Shown here piece after piece: positions 10,301 through 20,481 of a stretch of DNA of 64,000 nucleotides; position 1 is the first letter of the stretch, and each line of letters starts with the position of its first letter. Under the pieces are notes generated by a model that was not told where the DNA came from, searched no databases, and saw only the letters and a list, made by a program, of their open reading frames with translations. The DNA is from Anisus vortex. Lineage: Eukaryota > Mollusca > Gastropoda > Planorbidae. The position numbers were made by a program, and so were the translations under genes. The stretch is taken from contig OX421494.1 of the NCBI GenBank assembly GCA_949126835.1, forward strand, positions 54,626,358 to 54,690,357. Direction: 5' to 3'.

Positions 10301-12770
10301 CCGGAGGCCAGAAACTCGGATATGGATCCTTAAACTGCTCGATGGACTCTATATTGTTAACAGGTTTTTCCTGCAATTATTCATATTCTTTTATTATTTA
10401 CTCTTTATTTTCATATATCAGACACAAGGGCTAAATAAATCAGAATTATGTTTTATCTTATATGTTACAGACGCTTTTTCTGTAAAGAAGATTGTTGCGT
10501 CCTACGATCACTCGTGGTGCAAGTCTAGTCTTGTATTTTTATTAATGTTTTAAATGATGTTAAGTTACTTTTCTTCCTGGCTTGTTCTAGCAACCCACTC
10601 CATGCCCGAATGCCACTTGGGAAGAAAGAGTATTTTCTGCATATACCTCACTTAACAACTATTTCCGAACAAAACAAAATTACTAGTAAGTTACCACACA
10701 CCCAAGAACCATGGAAAAAAAGATTAATAGCAGCTTTTAGTCAGTTTTGCTCTTAGATTTGTATTGTTATAAGGGACACTGTGTGGTCAAGATGCATATA
10801 TAGTTGGATGCCACTCCTAAATCTCGGATAACATTTCATGTAAAACGTCACAATTTTTCTCCAAGTGAGGTGATTGTCCCTGATGGGCATAAGACGTTAT
10901 GCCTCAAGTTAGCACGATAAGGAAGTCTGCTGGACTCACAAGCCCCTTGCATGCCATGGTAATTGAAATTGCTTTGCTAGCCCTAGGTACCCGAAAGAAA
11001 GATGCCTTGTGTTTATTTAGGATGTCTACGTCGTCGTTCCGATTGTGTGGTAAATACAAATCTAAAATTAGCTTCGTGGCGTAAACACATCAAGATCTTT
11101 ACTCAAATTGCATCCATTAGTGCTACAAAATCTACGTAATCATTACGTTCCTACATACTGGTATCAGCATAGCTATTCCTCTGCTGTCCATTGTCCTTAT
11201 TTTTCTTTCATTCAGGTATCAGCCTAGCGTGCCCACTGCTCGCCATCGTCCTCGCCAACATCATCTTCCTCAGCATCACTGTGGTCAGGATACACACGGT
11301 GAGAAAACTTAACCAGGTCAAAGAAAGCGCCAGCAAAGCGGATCAGAATATGTTCCTGATCTACGTGAAGCTTTCAGCCATAACCGGCGGATTCTGGCTT
11401 CTGGCATTTGTAGCAGAGGTCTCTCTGAACGATTACCTCAGGTGAGTGTCTCATACTGCTCTGCTGGGCTATTGAAAACCATTGCCAACAACTTGTCTCC
11501 TTCGTTTAGGTAGCTCTATTGCTAATCCAAGATTATGTAATTAAAGACTAATTAAATACAACCTATTTATTGGTATAAATTAATGGAGATGACTACCTCT
11601 AAGGCAGGTGACATCAACCTATGGCACGCAGACTGATTACCAATGCCACTCGGATAACCCCTAAAAAGGCTATTCAAGCCTTTGCTATTAAAAATTATTC
11701 TTGGCACGCTGAATTTGGCACAATATAATCTAAAGGTTGTCGACCCCTGCTCTAAAGAATTTAAGAAAATTAGATGAAAAACTAAATATTCTAATTCTGT
11801 GCTATGTAGGGCAAAACGTCATTAAAAATTAACGTTGAATATGTTTGTTTCAGATATATCGTAACAAAGAAGTTAATAAGTTTATGTGTGTCGCGTTTCT
11901 AATCTGAAACTTTATTATTATAATGGACAAATGGATCTTTACAAATAGAAGATTATGCATTACACCTTTTAGTTGTTTGGGTCTAGTCCTTCAATTTGTT
12001 TAGTTGTTTAGTTGTTGTTTTTTAGTGATCTTGTTGTTGTTGTTTTTTTTTCCTGACTAGCCAATCTGAAATGAAATAAGACGTGTTTTTTATAATTGCA
12101 AATAGCTTACATATATTTGCAGGTTAATTTTTAACAAATGTATTGAACACTTTTATGAAAATACTCCAAACCTTTACATCTAGATCCATTTGAAATAATT
12201 TACTAGTTATCCTAGTGAAGACTATAATTTGTGGTCGTTTAGATAAAAGTATATGTACTTGTTAGAGCTCTATAAAAAGCTCAGACAAATATTTTAAAAC
12301 TTTAGAAGTTCAAAAATTTCAATTTTTTTTTAAATTTTGTCCTGGATGTGTTAAAGTTTCTGCACGGGGCTAGCTATGGCAAGAGATGTAACGAATATAA
12401 AAATAAAAAATAAATAAAAAATATCACATATTATTGTAAATCTTGATAACATTATGCATTAGTGTCACTATAGATCTATATTTATAAAAGGTATGTATTA
12501 AATATTTTTGTTGTAACAGTATTATTAACGGTATTTATTTTTGTCATGCGTGCAGATACGAATGTAAGGGATACAATCGACTCATATTTTTAAAATCATA
12601 TTCTCACCAGGCTTATCTCTCTGCCCATCAACGGATTTCAAGGTGTCTACATTTTTTTCTCCTACATCTGTAACAGACGAGTTGTGAATCTGTATATACG
12701 GAAATCTGATCTCAAGACACAGATAAGCACGACTACAACTGTAACATCCAAGTCTATGGAGAAACAATAG
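4332..12770 (+). CDS. gene A: Methuselah/secretin-like GPCR, 5' exon(s) missing from the window
   Basis: Exons 4332-4492, 5090-5132, 5853-6026, 6511-6696, 7807-8630, 10068-10363, 11216-11441 and 12611-12770 all have AG/GT borders and join in phase to 689 codons plus TAG. The first five encode an extracellular region with Cys and Asn-glycosylation sites. The end of the 824-bp exon encodes TM1-TM2 (ILSLVCTGVSLFCLLLTVL; NLMLSISLILAQASLLAAFF); later exons carry TM3-TM4, TM5-TM6 and TM7 (LPINGFQGVYIFFSYICNRR). The helix pattern fits class B receptors of the Methuselah/secretin type; I see no clear GPS cleavage motif. The product would be a plasma-membrane G-protein-coupled receptor with unknown ligand. 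It is a tandem duplicate of gene B, whose extra exon 1 has no counterpart here; gene A's exon 1 is probably upstream of the LTR element. Exon borders are strong, the ligand class is inference. Confidence 0.88.
4905..5060. repeat. imperfect tandem repeat in gene A intron
   Basis: Repeated 'ttctaaatgttatag' units of about 18 bp run up to the acceptor of the 43-bp exon. Confidence 0.7.
5254..5341. repeat. 13-bp minisatellite (atgattatatgta)n
   Basis: About seven near-perfect copies of a 13-bp unit, in the intron after the 43-bp exon of gene A. Confidence 0.92.
6729..6830. repeat. fold-back (palindromic) MITE-like element
   Basis: Two arms of about 42 bp starting CAATGGG and ending CCCATTG, with a core 'gagttaacacccttgcccct', pair almost perfectly around an 18-bp loop. 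The element lies 32 bp past the donor of gene A's 186-bp exon. The left arm and loop recur at 42,684-42,804. Confidence 0.85.
6950..7215 (-). mobile_element. 5'-truncated LINE, 3' end (C-terminus of reverse transcriptase ORF plus tail)
   Basis: Read on the minus strand this carries the conserved coding stretch for 'AWNGLPEQT...' seen more clearly in plus-strand copies, followed by a tail with 'gaagattattgcgtcctac' complements and a (TAAGA)-like end. The motif resembles the extreme C-terminus of non-LTR reverse transcriptase ORFs (a W-N-x-L-P core followed by SFK). Lies in gene A intron. Confidence 0.6.
7560..7775 (+). mobile_element. 5'-truncated LINE 3' end
   Basis: Same repeat as at 6950-7215 in the opposite orientation: 'gggcatggaatgggttgcct' through 'gcaagactagact' to 'aacatataagataaagc'. 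The two copies face each other about 350 bp apart in one intron of gene A. Confidence 0.65.
9385..9650 (+). repeat. intron repeat shared with gene B, plus LINE-tail units
   Basis: The segment around 'ttattggcgcac' and 'taatccactctttt' has a counterpart in the matching intron of gene B (29,380-29,640). It continues into repeated 'gaaggagcgtctgtaacat' units of the LINE tail. It therefore predates, or was copied with, the gene duplication. Confidence 0.6.
10455..10640 (-). mobile_element. LINE 3' end fragment
   Basis: Another minus-strand copy of the LINE tail ('gttacagacgctttttctgt', 'caacccactccatgcccgaa') in the intron after gene A's TM3-TM4 exon. Confidence 0.6.
11604..11752. mobile_element. 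hAT-type MITE remnant
   Basis: Starts near 'gtgacatcaacctatggcac' and ends 'aaaggttgtcgacccctgct'; these are degenerate forms of the terminal inverted repeat (GGGGTCGGCAACCT...) found in several copies in this window. Non-coding. Confidence 0.6.
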
Positions 12771-13559
12771 AACTAAATAAGAATAGTTTTCTTTTCATCA
12801 AGTTTAAAATCTATTCATGTACACAAGGGAGATAATATAAACATTTCATTCAAAGTTCCATTCTACTTTTTATTTACCTTCTAAATTGCATTATTTTCTG
12901 AAAAAAATCAATAAAAAAATATTATGTAAATTATTGTTATTATTGATATACACATATATTCCCATGTAATATTTTTTTTTTTAGTACTAAGAACTATAAA
13001 TACAATTGTGTATGTTTTTGTGCATGAACGATAACCCGCGAATAAAGAGCCACAGTCAATCATTAACAGCCCCGTTTTCATTCGTATAATATTACTACCT
13101 AATTGCTAAAAGGGACAGTTGTGTGGTTCAGGGTTTTATTTCTTACATCTACGTACTTGAGTCTGTGTTGGCTTCGTCCTCAGCCTTCACAAATCAAAGG
13201 TTGAAATAGTAATAGAGCATGCTCAGGGAATGCAAGAGACGCACGCGCTATATAAGTTGCCAGATTTATTAAGCCTATCATCATCTTAGTTTTCAACAAT
13301 AGATACACGCTGCGATAAAATAAGGACATTGTACAATGATTTGTGGATAGTAACGTACAATCACTTTATCTGTTACGGTTAAAGTTGGGCTTAGATAATA
13401 CATTTGACAGGAAATAAACAACATAAGCTCGCCCCCCACCCCAAATCCCCCCTCACACACACACACATACAAAAAACACACATTGAAAGTGTGTATCATC
13501 GAAGCTGATTAACACAGGGGTATATATAGAACTGATTAATATTGGGGAACGATTAATAA
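12771..13559. other. 3' flank of gene A; no gene seen
   Basis: AT-rich DNA downstream of gene A. I see no coding region or transposon here. Confidence 0.4.
12910..12915 (+). promoter_or_regulatory. candidate poly(A) signal of gene A
   Basis: AATAAA lies 140 bp after the gene A stop codon. AATAAA-like hexamers are common in such AT-rich DNA, so support is only positional. Confidence 0.35.
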
Positions 13560-13870
13560 AAAAAAAAAAGTAATATGCATGAGTGTTTAACATAGGCCTA
13601 CACATGTTAAAAATACAGAAACGATTAACATAGATAGATGATTAATGTGCAGGAGTGCTTCAGAAAAAATTAACATAGATAGATGATTAATGTGCAGGAG
13701 TGCTTAACATAGGCCTTTGCATGTTAAAAATACAGAAACGATTAACATAGATGATTAATGTGCAGGAGTACTTAACACAGAAATCATCAATTTACAGATA
13801 AGCTAAAGAGATATGATTAATATAATATAGAACATATTAATGGTTAGTATGCAGAAATGATTAATATACA
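13560..13870. repeat. degenerate tandem repeat with 'gattaatgtgcaggagtgct'
   Basis: Several copies of a roughly 50-60 bp unit built on 'cgattaacatagatagatga' and 'taacataggcc' in the intergenic region after gene A. Confidence 0.75.
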
Positions 13871-13973
13871 CAAATGATGAAATTACCTTATCAATATATT
13901 TATTTGGTAACACTTTCGACATTTTTTTAATACTTTGTGTTAATAATGTAAAAAAAAATCAGAATGTTTGGCC

Positions 13974-14306
13974 CGTCTAGTTGTATATATAATTGTTTAT
14001 ACAACTCAATCGTCTAGTTGTATATATAATTGTTTATACAACTCAATCGTCTAGTTGTATATATAATTGTTTATACAACTCAATCGTCTAGTTGTATATA
14101 TAATTGTTTATACAACTCAATCGTCTAGTTGTATATATAATTGTTTATACAACTCAATCGTCTAGTTGTATATATAATTGTTTATACAACTCAATCGTCT
14201 AGTTGTATATATAATTGTTTATACAACTCAATCGTCTAGTTGTATATATAATTGTTTATACAACTCAATCGTCTAGTTGTATATATAATTGTTTATACAA
14301 CTCAAT
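13974..14306. repeat. nine-copy 37-bp hairpin satellite
   Basis: Nine head-to-tail copies of a 37-bp unit, starting 'cgtctagttgtatatataat' and ending 'tgtttatacaactcaat', begin at 13,974, 14,011 and every 37 bp after that, almost without differences. Each unit holds the inverted repeat AGTTGTATA / TATACAACT, so every monomer can form a stem-loop. Confidence 0.97.
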
Positions 14307-15060
14307 GACAACATTTGTTGCAGCCTTGTAGATTGCTTTATGATTTCGCGCCGTCCTTCACAGTTGCGTGCCTCTCTTTGCGAGCTCACGAAGGAGATAG
14401 GCCGGTCCAATCTGGGTATATCGCCCTACCTCCTTTCTCATCGTTGTCTCTTCTTCTTTCTCCAGGCACTGTATCTGCAGGATTGTCTTTGGAGAATCTG
14501 CCGCTCTGGCAAAAAATGCACCGCCTCAGCAATACTTTTGTGCATAGCAAAATATAAGACTGGTTAAGTTTATGCTTTAATAATAAGCAAATTTGCACTT
14601 AAACGTTGTTAAAGAAAATATATATCACTAGATTTATAATTTTTATAATTTTTATAGCGCTTCTAGCTATGCTATTTAATTTAGCATGCTCAGTGTGCTC
14701 TTGAGTGTGCTCAGTAGCAGTTGTATTAGTATATAAGGCACACAGCCACTAACCAAAGAGACAGGTCTTTAAGCTCTTTTTAAAATTCTTTTTTTCCTCT
14801 GATTCTCTCAGTGTCTGAGGTTAACTGTTCCATAAAGAAGGCGCCACATATTGAAATGAGCGCACTCCTCGATACTTCTTTTTTGTGTCCAGCCACACGG
14901 GGAGTTTTAAGGAGTGACTGTGATAGCCTGTACATAGCTTACAATGACGTAACTAATTTAATATTTAACCAAATTCGATGTCATAGTAAAATAATTTGCT
15001 AATTATAGACTTTTTGTTGTTTATTTTTATACAGTACACTTTTGTTTTTTACATTAACAA
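14307..15060. other. interspersed repeat material; no supported gene
   Basis: The stretch at 14,310-14,560 has locally higher GC and open frames on both strands but no motif I recognise. 14,636-14,730 ('tttagcatgctcagtgtgct') matches 53,940-54,030, so it is a dispersed repeat. Confidence 0.4.
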
Positions 15061-15069
15061 ATCAAATAC

Positions 15070-15610
15070 AAAATTGTGAAATGAAAAATCAATAAGTACA
15101 TTGAAGAAAAATCAGTAAGTACGTTGAAGAAAATCAATAAGTACGTTGAAGAAAAATCAATAAGTCCGTTCAAGAAAAATCAATAAGTACATTGAAGAAA
15201 TATCAATAAGTACATTGAAGAAATATCAATGATTACATTGAAGAAAAATCAATGAGTACGTTGAAGAAAAATCAATAAGTACGTTGAAGAAAAATCAATA
15301 ATTACATTGAAGAAAAATCAATAAGTACGGTGAAGAAAAATCAATAAGTACGTTGAAGAAAAATCAATAATTACATTGAAGAAAAATCAATAAGTACATT
15401 GAAGATAAATCAATAAGTACATTGAAGAAATATCAATAAGTACATTGAAGATAAATCAATAATTACGTTGAAGAAAAATCAATAAGTACGTTGAAGAAAA
15501 ATCAATATGTACATTGAAGAAAAATCAATAAGTACGTTGAAGAAAAATCAATAAGTACGTTGAAGAAAAATCAATAAGTACATTGAAGAAAATCAATAAT
15601 TACGTTGAAA
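15070..15610. repeat. 23-bp satellite (ttgaagaaaaatcaataagtacg-type), over 20 copies
   Basis: More than twenty imperfect copies of a 23-bp unit containing 'gaagaaaaatcaataagtac', with variants at the third and last few bases. Confidence 0.95.
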
Positions 15611-16049
15611 GAACACGTAGATTTAAAACTTAACCCAATTGAAAAATAAATAGTTAATTGACCAGTTTGCTCATCCAGTCTCAATTCTAAACGTAGTGAC
15701 ATCTAATTTGACTTATACGTTTACATACGGGGCGGTGAAGGACAAGTGGGCGGTACAAACGTACCTGATATAAATTGAATACCTCAGCTTTTTGAATCGA
15801 TTAGTTTTTGAATGAAATGTGATTTAAACGCTGCTAAATATCTAATCTGACATTATTAATGATCTCAGTTTTACTGAGATGTTTTTTAATGCATTCAAAG
15901 TGGATAAGGACATGTTACCATCGTTAAGCGGGATTCATACGTAGTAATCGTACGAACTGGGTAGTTAATGTAATTTTTGAAAATATACATAAGTCTATAC
16001 ATTCTTTAGTCATATAATATTTATATAATTAAAAAAAACTTTTTACAGT

Positions 16050-17265
16050 TTGATCAGTTATAAATTGGAAACCATTTATTTGTTTTATAAATAGAAATAT
16101 TAGCTCAAATGAAACGGGTTAATTATATCCTTTTAATTTAAAAAAAATGTTTCCACTTCAACATTTGATTCAATAGTGATGCCAAAACAAGGTCCATTTT
16201 GTAATAAAAAAAATATTATTGACTAATTATTTTTTCTGTATATAAATTCAACATTATGGTATTCAAAACAAGATTTAATTATTAGAGGATTAAAATAATT
16301 TACGTTAAACAATTGTACATAATTATTTCCTGCATTAATTGTTTTGTCCATTTAAGGAGTTTATATTTTAAACATTCATAATTACAGAAATTACATACTA
16401 TAGTGCTATTAAATAAGTGTCTTATATTTCTAAATTAATAATACAAATTAATTTGTTTTAGAATTAATTTTATTTATCTTTAATTAAAGAAGATGAGCAT
16501 ACAAACTCGTTTAACCTAAATGTAATTAGTCTGTATCAATTAAGGAGCGGTCAAGTGTAGGTGACCTCTTTATATGCTTAAAACAGCCTTGATGCACGAT
16601 AAAATGTGTTCACGTGTGTAAGTTGAACCAAAAGCTGAAAGTAGAACGAATGCCTTGCAGTTTGAGAATAGCAGATGACTTTCCTAAGCAGCTTCGTTAC
16701 ATATTTTTTCCGCATATGGGCTTATTTGTATGCCCATTTTTTTTTAAAGTTTAAAATTCAACTTGCTCCATTTTAAAATCGCCAATACTCCTTCACGTTA
16801 AAAAATGATGTACATTTAAAATGGTTGTAGTAATAATAATATCAAACCAGTTAGGCTTGATGTGGTATGAAAAAATGAGCCCATCAATTTGAAAGTCTTG
16901 CCTTTGATTAGAAAACTCCGCTTTGAGTGCTATGATGTGTTTCTGAAAAAGCCCAACTATCTGTCTTAATATATTCTTTAACATAGGGATGTACATATTT
17001 ATAGTTAAATGTTTTGAAATTGATTTCACGGCAAGATAACTCCAGTTTCAATGCAAATCCATTAAAGTGGTCCTTGTAAATGCAAGTTCAAATCACTTAT
17101 GTGTCAGAAACATCGGCTTTAACAGTCAGTTTTCCTCATTCAGAACCGGAAAATGTTGCTGTTTTGATCCATAAAAAACACTTGTTGGGGTATCTCGCGT
17201 GCCATTGAAAATCGCTCTGCACGCCACGTTTGGCACGCGTTTCTTTGGTTTCCGACCCCTGATTT
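16050..17265 (-). pseudogene. decayed hAT-family transposon (ZBED5-like transposase remnant)
   Basis: On the minus strand the right border (near 17,263) reads TCAGGGGTCGGAAACC then 'ggcacgcgtgccaaac'-like sequence, as in the other hAT-type copies. Inside, a minus-strand frame at 16,793-17,029 encodes 'LFQKHIIALKAEFSNQRQDF', resembling hAT transposases of the ZBED5/DUF4371 type. The reading frame is broken throughout, so no active transposase is expected. Copies of the same element lie at 33.4-34.7 and 45.9-47.1 kb. Confidence 0.65.
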
Positions 17266-17364
17266 AGAGTACATTGTGAGATTTTCTAAAGACATCACAA
17301 TTTTCTTTATAACTGGATGAGTACACTATTTTGAGTGTTTATGAGAGGGGGAGAAAGAGAGACA

Positions 17365-17520
17365 TGAATTGTAGTGTTATTGTAAAATGTAGTGTATGAG
17401 TGAATTGTAGTGTTATTACAAAATGTAGTGTATGAGTGAATCGTAGTGTTATTGTAAAATGTAGTGTATGAGTGAATTGTAGTGTTATTATAAAATGTAG
17501 TGTATGAGTGAATTTAACTA
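17365..17520. repeat. 36-bp tandem repeat, about four copies
   Basis: Units of 'tgtagtgttattgtaaaatg' plus 'tagtgtatgagtgaat' repeated about four times. Confidence 0.9.
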
Positions 17521-17912
17521 AGTTGTGTGTGAATGGGAAGGGAAGAACGAGGTATTTGAGATGTGTAATGTGTAGAGAGAGAGAAGGGATCTTAGGGCAG
17601 TAGAGATAGGTAGAGAAAATAAAAGGAATTGAAAATGTATATGGTCTCTGGTGTTGGTATTAACTAGTAACAATCTTTAACACCAGACAATGAAGCTTTA
17701 CTTTTAACTTACGTTTGTTTGAGTAAAAAAAGAAAATTTGCTCATTTCGAAAAAAACAACAACATACATATAAAAATCTATTAGACTACTTGTACTTGAA
17801 GACTTTTTAGTGCAAAAGAGATTCATCCAGTGGCGATGATATGGCGTATTGTGGATTGATGTTGTAGTTTAAAAAAAGTAGTCTGTTCCAGATGTACTGG
17901 TTGTCTATTGTG

Positions 17913-18597
17913 TGTTAGATTGAAGCTCTCACTTCAAATCCTTTTGGCTGTCTGTCTAGGGTTGATTCTTATTTTGGGCCCAGCGGGAACCTATGTCTCT
18001 CTGACGATAGATTAATAGTTGTACAGTGTAAAGCCATTCTTCAAGTTGGTCGATCTAGTATTTATTCCAAATTAGCCTCAAGCAACAACTTTCAAAACAA
18101 GACAAACTTCTTGGCTTGTAAATTTTGTAGAAAACTTGTATTCAACAAGTACAACTGTGTCATTTCATGGAATACAAATAAAACAATCTTAATGCGACTT
18201 GTCGAGTCAGAAGTTTAGCTATCGTCTCTGCCGGCAAACATTCCCCGGCCAGAATCCAAGCGCGGGAATGTGACGTCATCGTCATCCGTTGCTTCCAACC
18301 AATGGGTGGCGTGCATTTATTAGGCAGCCCAATTCTTGGAATAATTATTAATAACTTTCGCGGGCTTGCCTGAGCTATCTACTAGTTGCAATAGCAGAAC
18401 TGTCTGGGAATAATCCAGTTTTAGTCGGTTTGTAAATTGAACCCTGTCTTTTGCGTTAATAACTTAAGGCATAAGTTAAATAAGCAGTCACCTCCTAATA
18501 CAGAGAATATTTTAAGTAGGAACGTTATGTCGAGAGGAAAGATTAGTAGGCCTAAATGGGTGGTTTAAACCGTATGGTTATGTACTGTCACTTAACA
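17913..18597 (-). repeat. solo LTR with 4-bp target-site duplication
   Basis: On the minus strand it runs TGTTAAGTGACAG ... CTTCAATCTAACA, so it has TG...CA ends, and it is flanked on both sides by TGTG. Its 3' end (GTTCCCGCTGG ... GCTTCAATCTAACA) resembles the 3' end of the 560-bp LTRs at 55.8 and 63.4 kb, but the body differs. A related copy lies at 24.36-25.07 kb. A lone LTR is the usual product of recombination between the two LTRs of a full element. Confidence 0.75.
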
Positions 18598-20481
18598 TGT
18601 GTGACAACATTTAGTTACTAAAATTCTTGGTGACTGTCTGTATCGTTCACTACAATATTACAGCAGTTCACATATAAGCAGCGTAATGCATTTAATTATT
18701 TTTTTTAGACAGCTTTGCATTGATACCTTAAATTAATTTATTATGTTTATTCTTAATATCTGTATTAGGCCAACTATTATTGTCTCGATATAATTTTTTA
18801 TTGTTTACCAATTTTAAATTTTTCTTGTTATGTCTTTATTTATGCCTTTATTACCTATTTATTGTTCTTATTGTTTGTACTATGTGACAAAATAAATATT
18901 GTTCATTGACAATGACTAAAAGCGATGGCTACTGCACACAGAGGTGCGTTGGTTAGTAAAAGATGACCGTTTAAATATAATGTATGAGACTTGGATTCGG
19001 TGCTCGAATTTTGAAAATTAAATGCGATTCTTTGGGAGAAAATCAATCAATTTCTCTAGGTCTGTGATTTTCGGCAACAATTTTATATTGCATTCATATC
19101 AACCTCTTTTGTGGAAAGTGGATTTTATGCTAATACCATTTGGTTGTCAAAAAAGTAAAACAAGCTGCAAATAGTGTAGCGCGGATACCTAAGGCTTTTG
19201 CAATCAAAATTGACACAAATAAAGACAAACTGTTGCAACACACCAGGCAAACGATTCACATTAATATTGATTTTTGTTAAGCCTCTTGCTTAGGTAATTT
19301 TTTATCTATTAATTCGTACAATATGTTTCCTTTTGAGTTTTTTTAAAGACAATAAATAAGTACACAAATCTAGTCGGCCTAAAAAAAATAATTGCAGAAA
19401 CGATATTAACCATTTAACTTGGGGAGGGTGGACGCTAAAAAGCGTTGGGGGGGGGGGGGGGGGGGCGGTGAGCGGAACATTTTTTTGAAAGGGGGCGATG
19501 AGCCGAAAAAGGTTGAGAACCTATGTTTTATATTCTAGATTGATGATTAATTACTTTCCCTAGGCCCAAATTTCCTGAATGGCGGAAGGGATTGATCGGC
19601 GGCAGCGATAGAACCCGCGACGGTGAACTAACCGCAGGACCAGCTGGCCTCAGAAATATTCATTTGACTTTACAAATAGCTCAGGACAAGTAAATACAAT
19701 CACGATTAGCCCAAATGCTACAAATCTGCTCTGAAAAACGTTTCATTCATTGTTTGATAAGCTAAATGGAGTCTACACCATTTTCTAGTTTGTTTGTTTT
19801 CACTGAATTATCAGGAGACAACTCTCAACTTAAATGACGCCGATGGCCTCCCCTTACCTATTATCTCCCCTACTAAACCTAAGTACAGAGATTGAAAGTA
19901 TATCTATTGGTAGAATGTGGGTCAATAAGCCCACCAACCCCTCCCCTTCCAGTCTTTTCTGATTTATCTTTTTAAATTCTGGCCCTACACGCTCTACTGC
20001 TGTTTATTTTTTTCCACAATTATTTTGAATACAAGGGTAGGACCACTGATGCGTGAAATCCATTAGCTTTGACCAAAATGAAATAAATGAATGAATTGTG
20101 GTGTTGATGTTGGTTTTATTATTGTTGTTGTTGTAGATCAATTGCCAATCTCAATGAAACAATCCACAAACAGGTTTAGTCCTCATTTTGCCTGAAGTTT
20201 TACATCACCGGACTGAGCTTAAAAGACAGTGTCATTCTGATCTAATTCGGGTTGTTGTAACATTTCAAATCGTATAGTCTTTGACAGATTTATTGTGAAC
20301 CGTATAGTCTTTGATATATATTTACCACTTCTAACATTTCTTTTGCACGAGATGGTTAAGGAATGTTACAATACTCGACACATGTATAATGTATACAATT
20401 TGATTTTCAAAAATCTTTGTATGATATGGACAATTTTTGGACTTTGAATTCTCGTTTAGTGTAACTTGAAACACTATAAAC
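18598..20481. other. intergenic DNA upstream of gene B
   Basis: Apart from the hAT-like end at 19.4 kb I see no gene or named repeat. The gene B promoter must lie near the right end, but no core element stands out. Confidence 0.35.
19420..19525. repeat. hAT-like terminal sequence with a G19 run
   Basis: The minus strand reads 'ggttctcaacctttttcggc', a terminal sequence common in hAT-derived elements, followed by an uninterrupted run of 19 G (plus strand 19,447-19,465). Only one end is recognisable. Confidence 0.5.

Noticed and set aside
10059..10553. 164-codon frame over the TM3-TM4 exon of gene A
   Set aside because: His/Gln/Leu-rich shadow of the receptor exon; the true frame gives membrane helices and correct splice phase.
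14289..14598. Three overlapping open frames after the hairpin satellite
   Set aside because: No recognisable domain, no splice or start context, and the frames overlap on both strands; more likely part of a repeat.
15070..15610. CRISPR-like array of short repeats
   Set aside because: Units are contiguous 23-bp tandem repeats without unique spacers, in animal DNA; it is a satellite.
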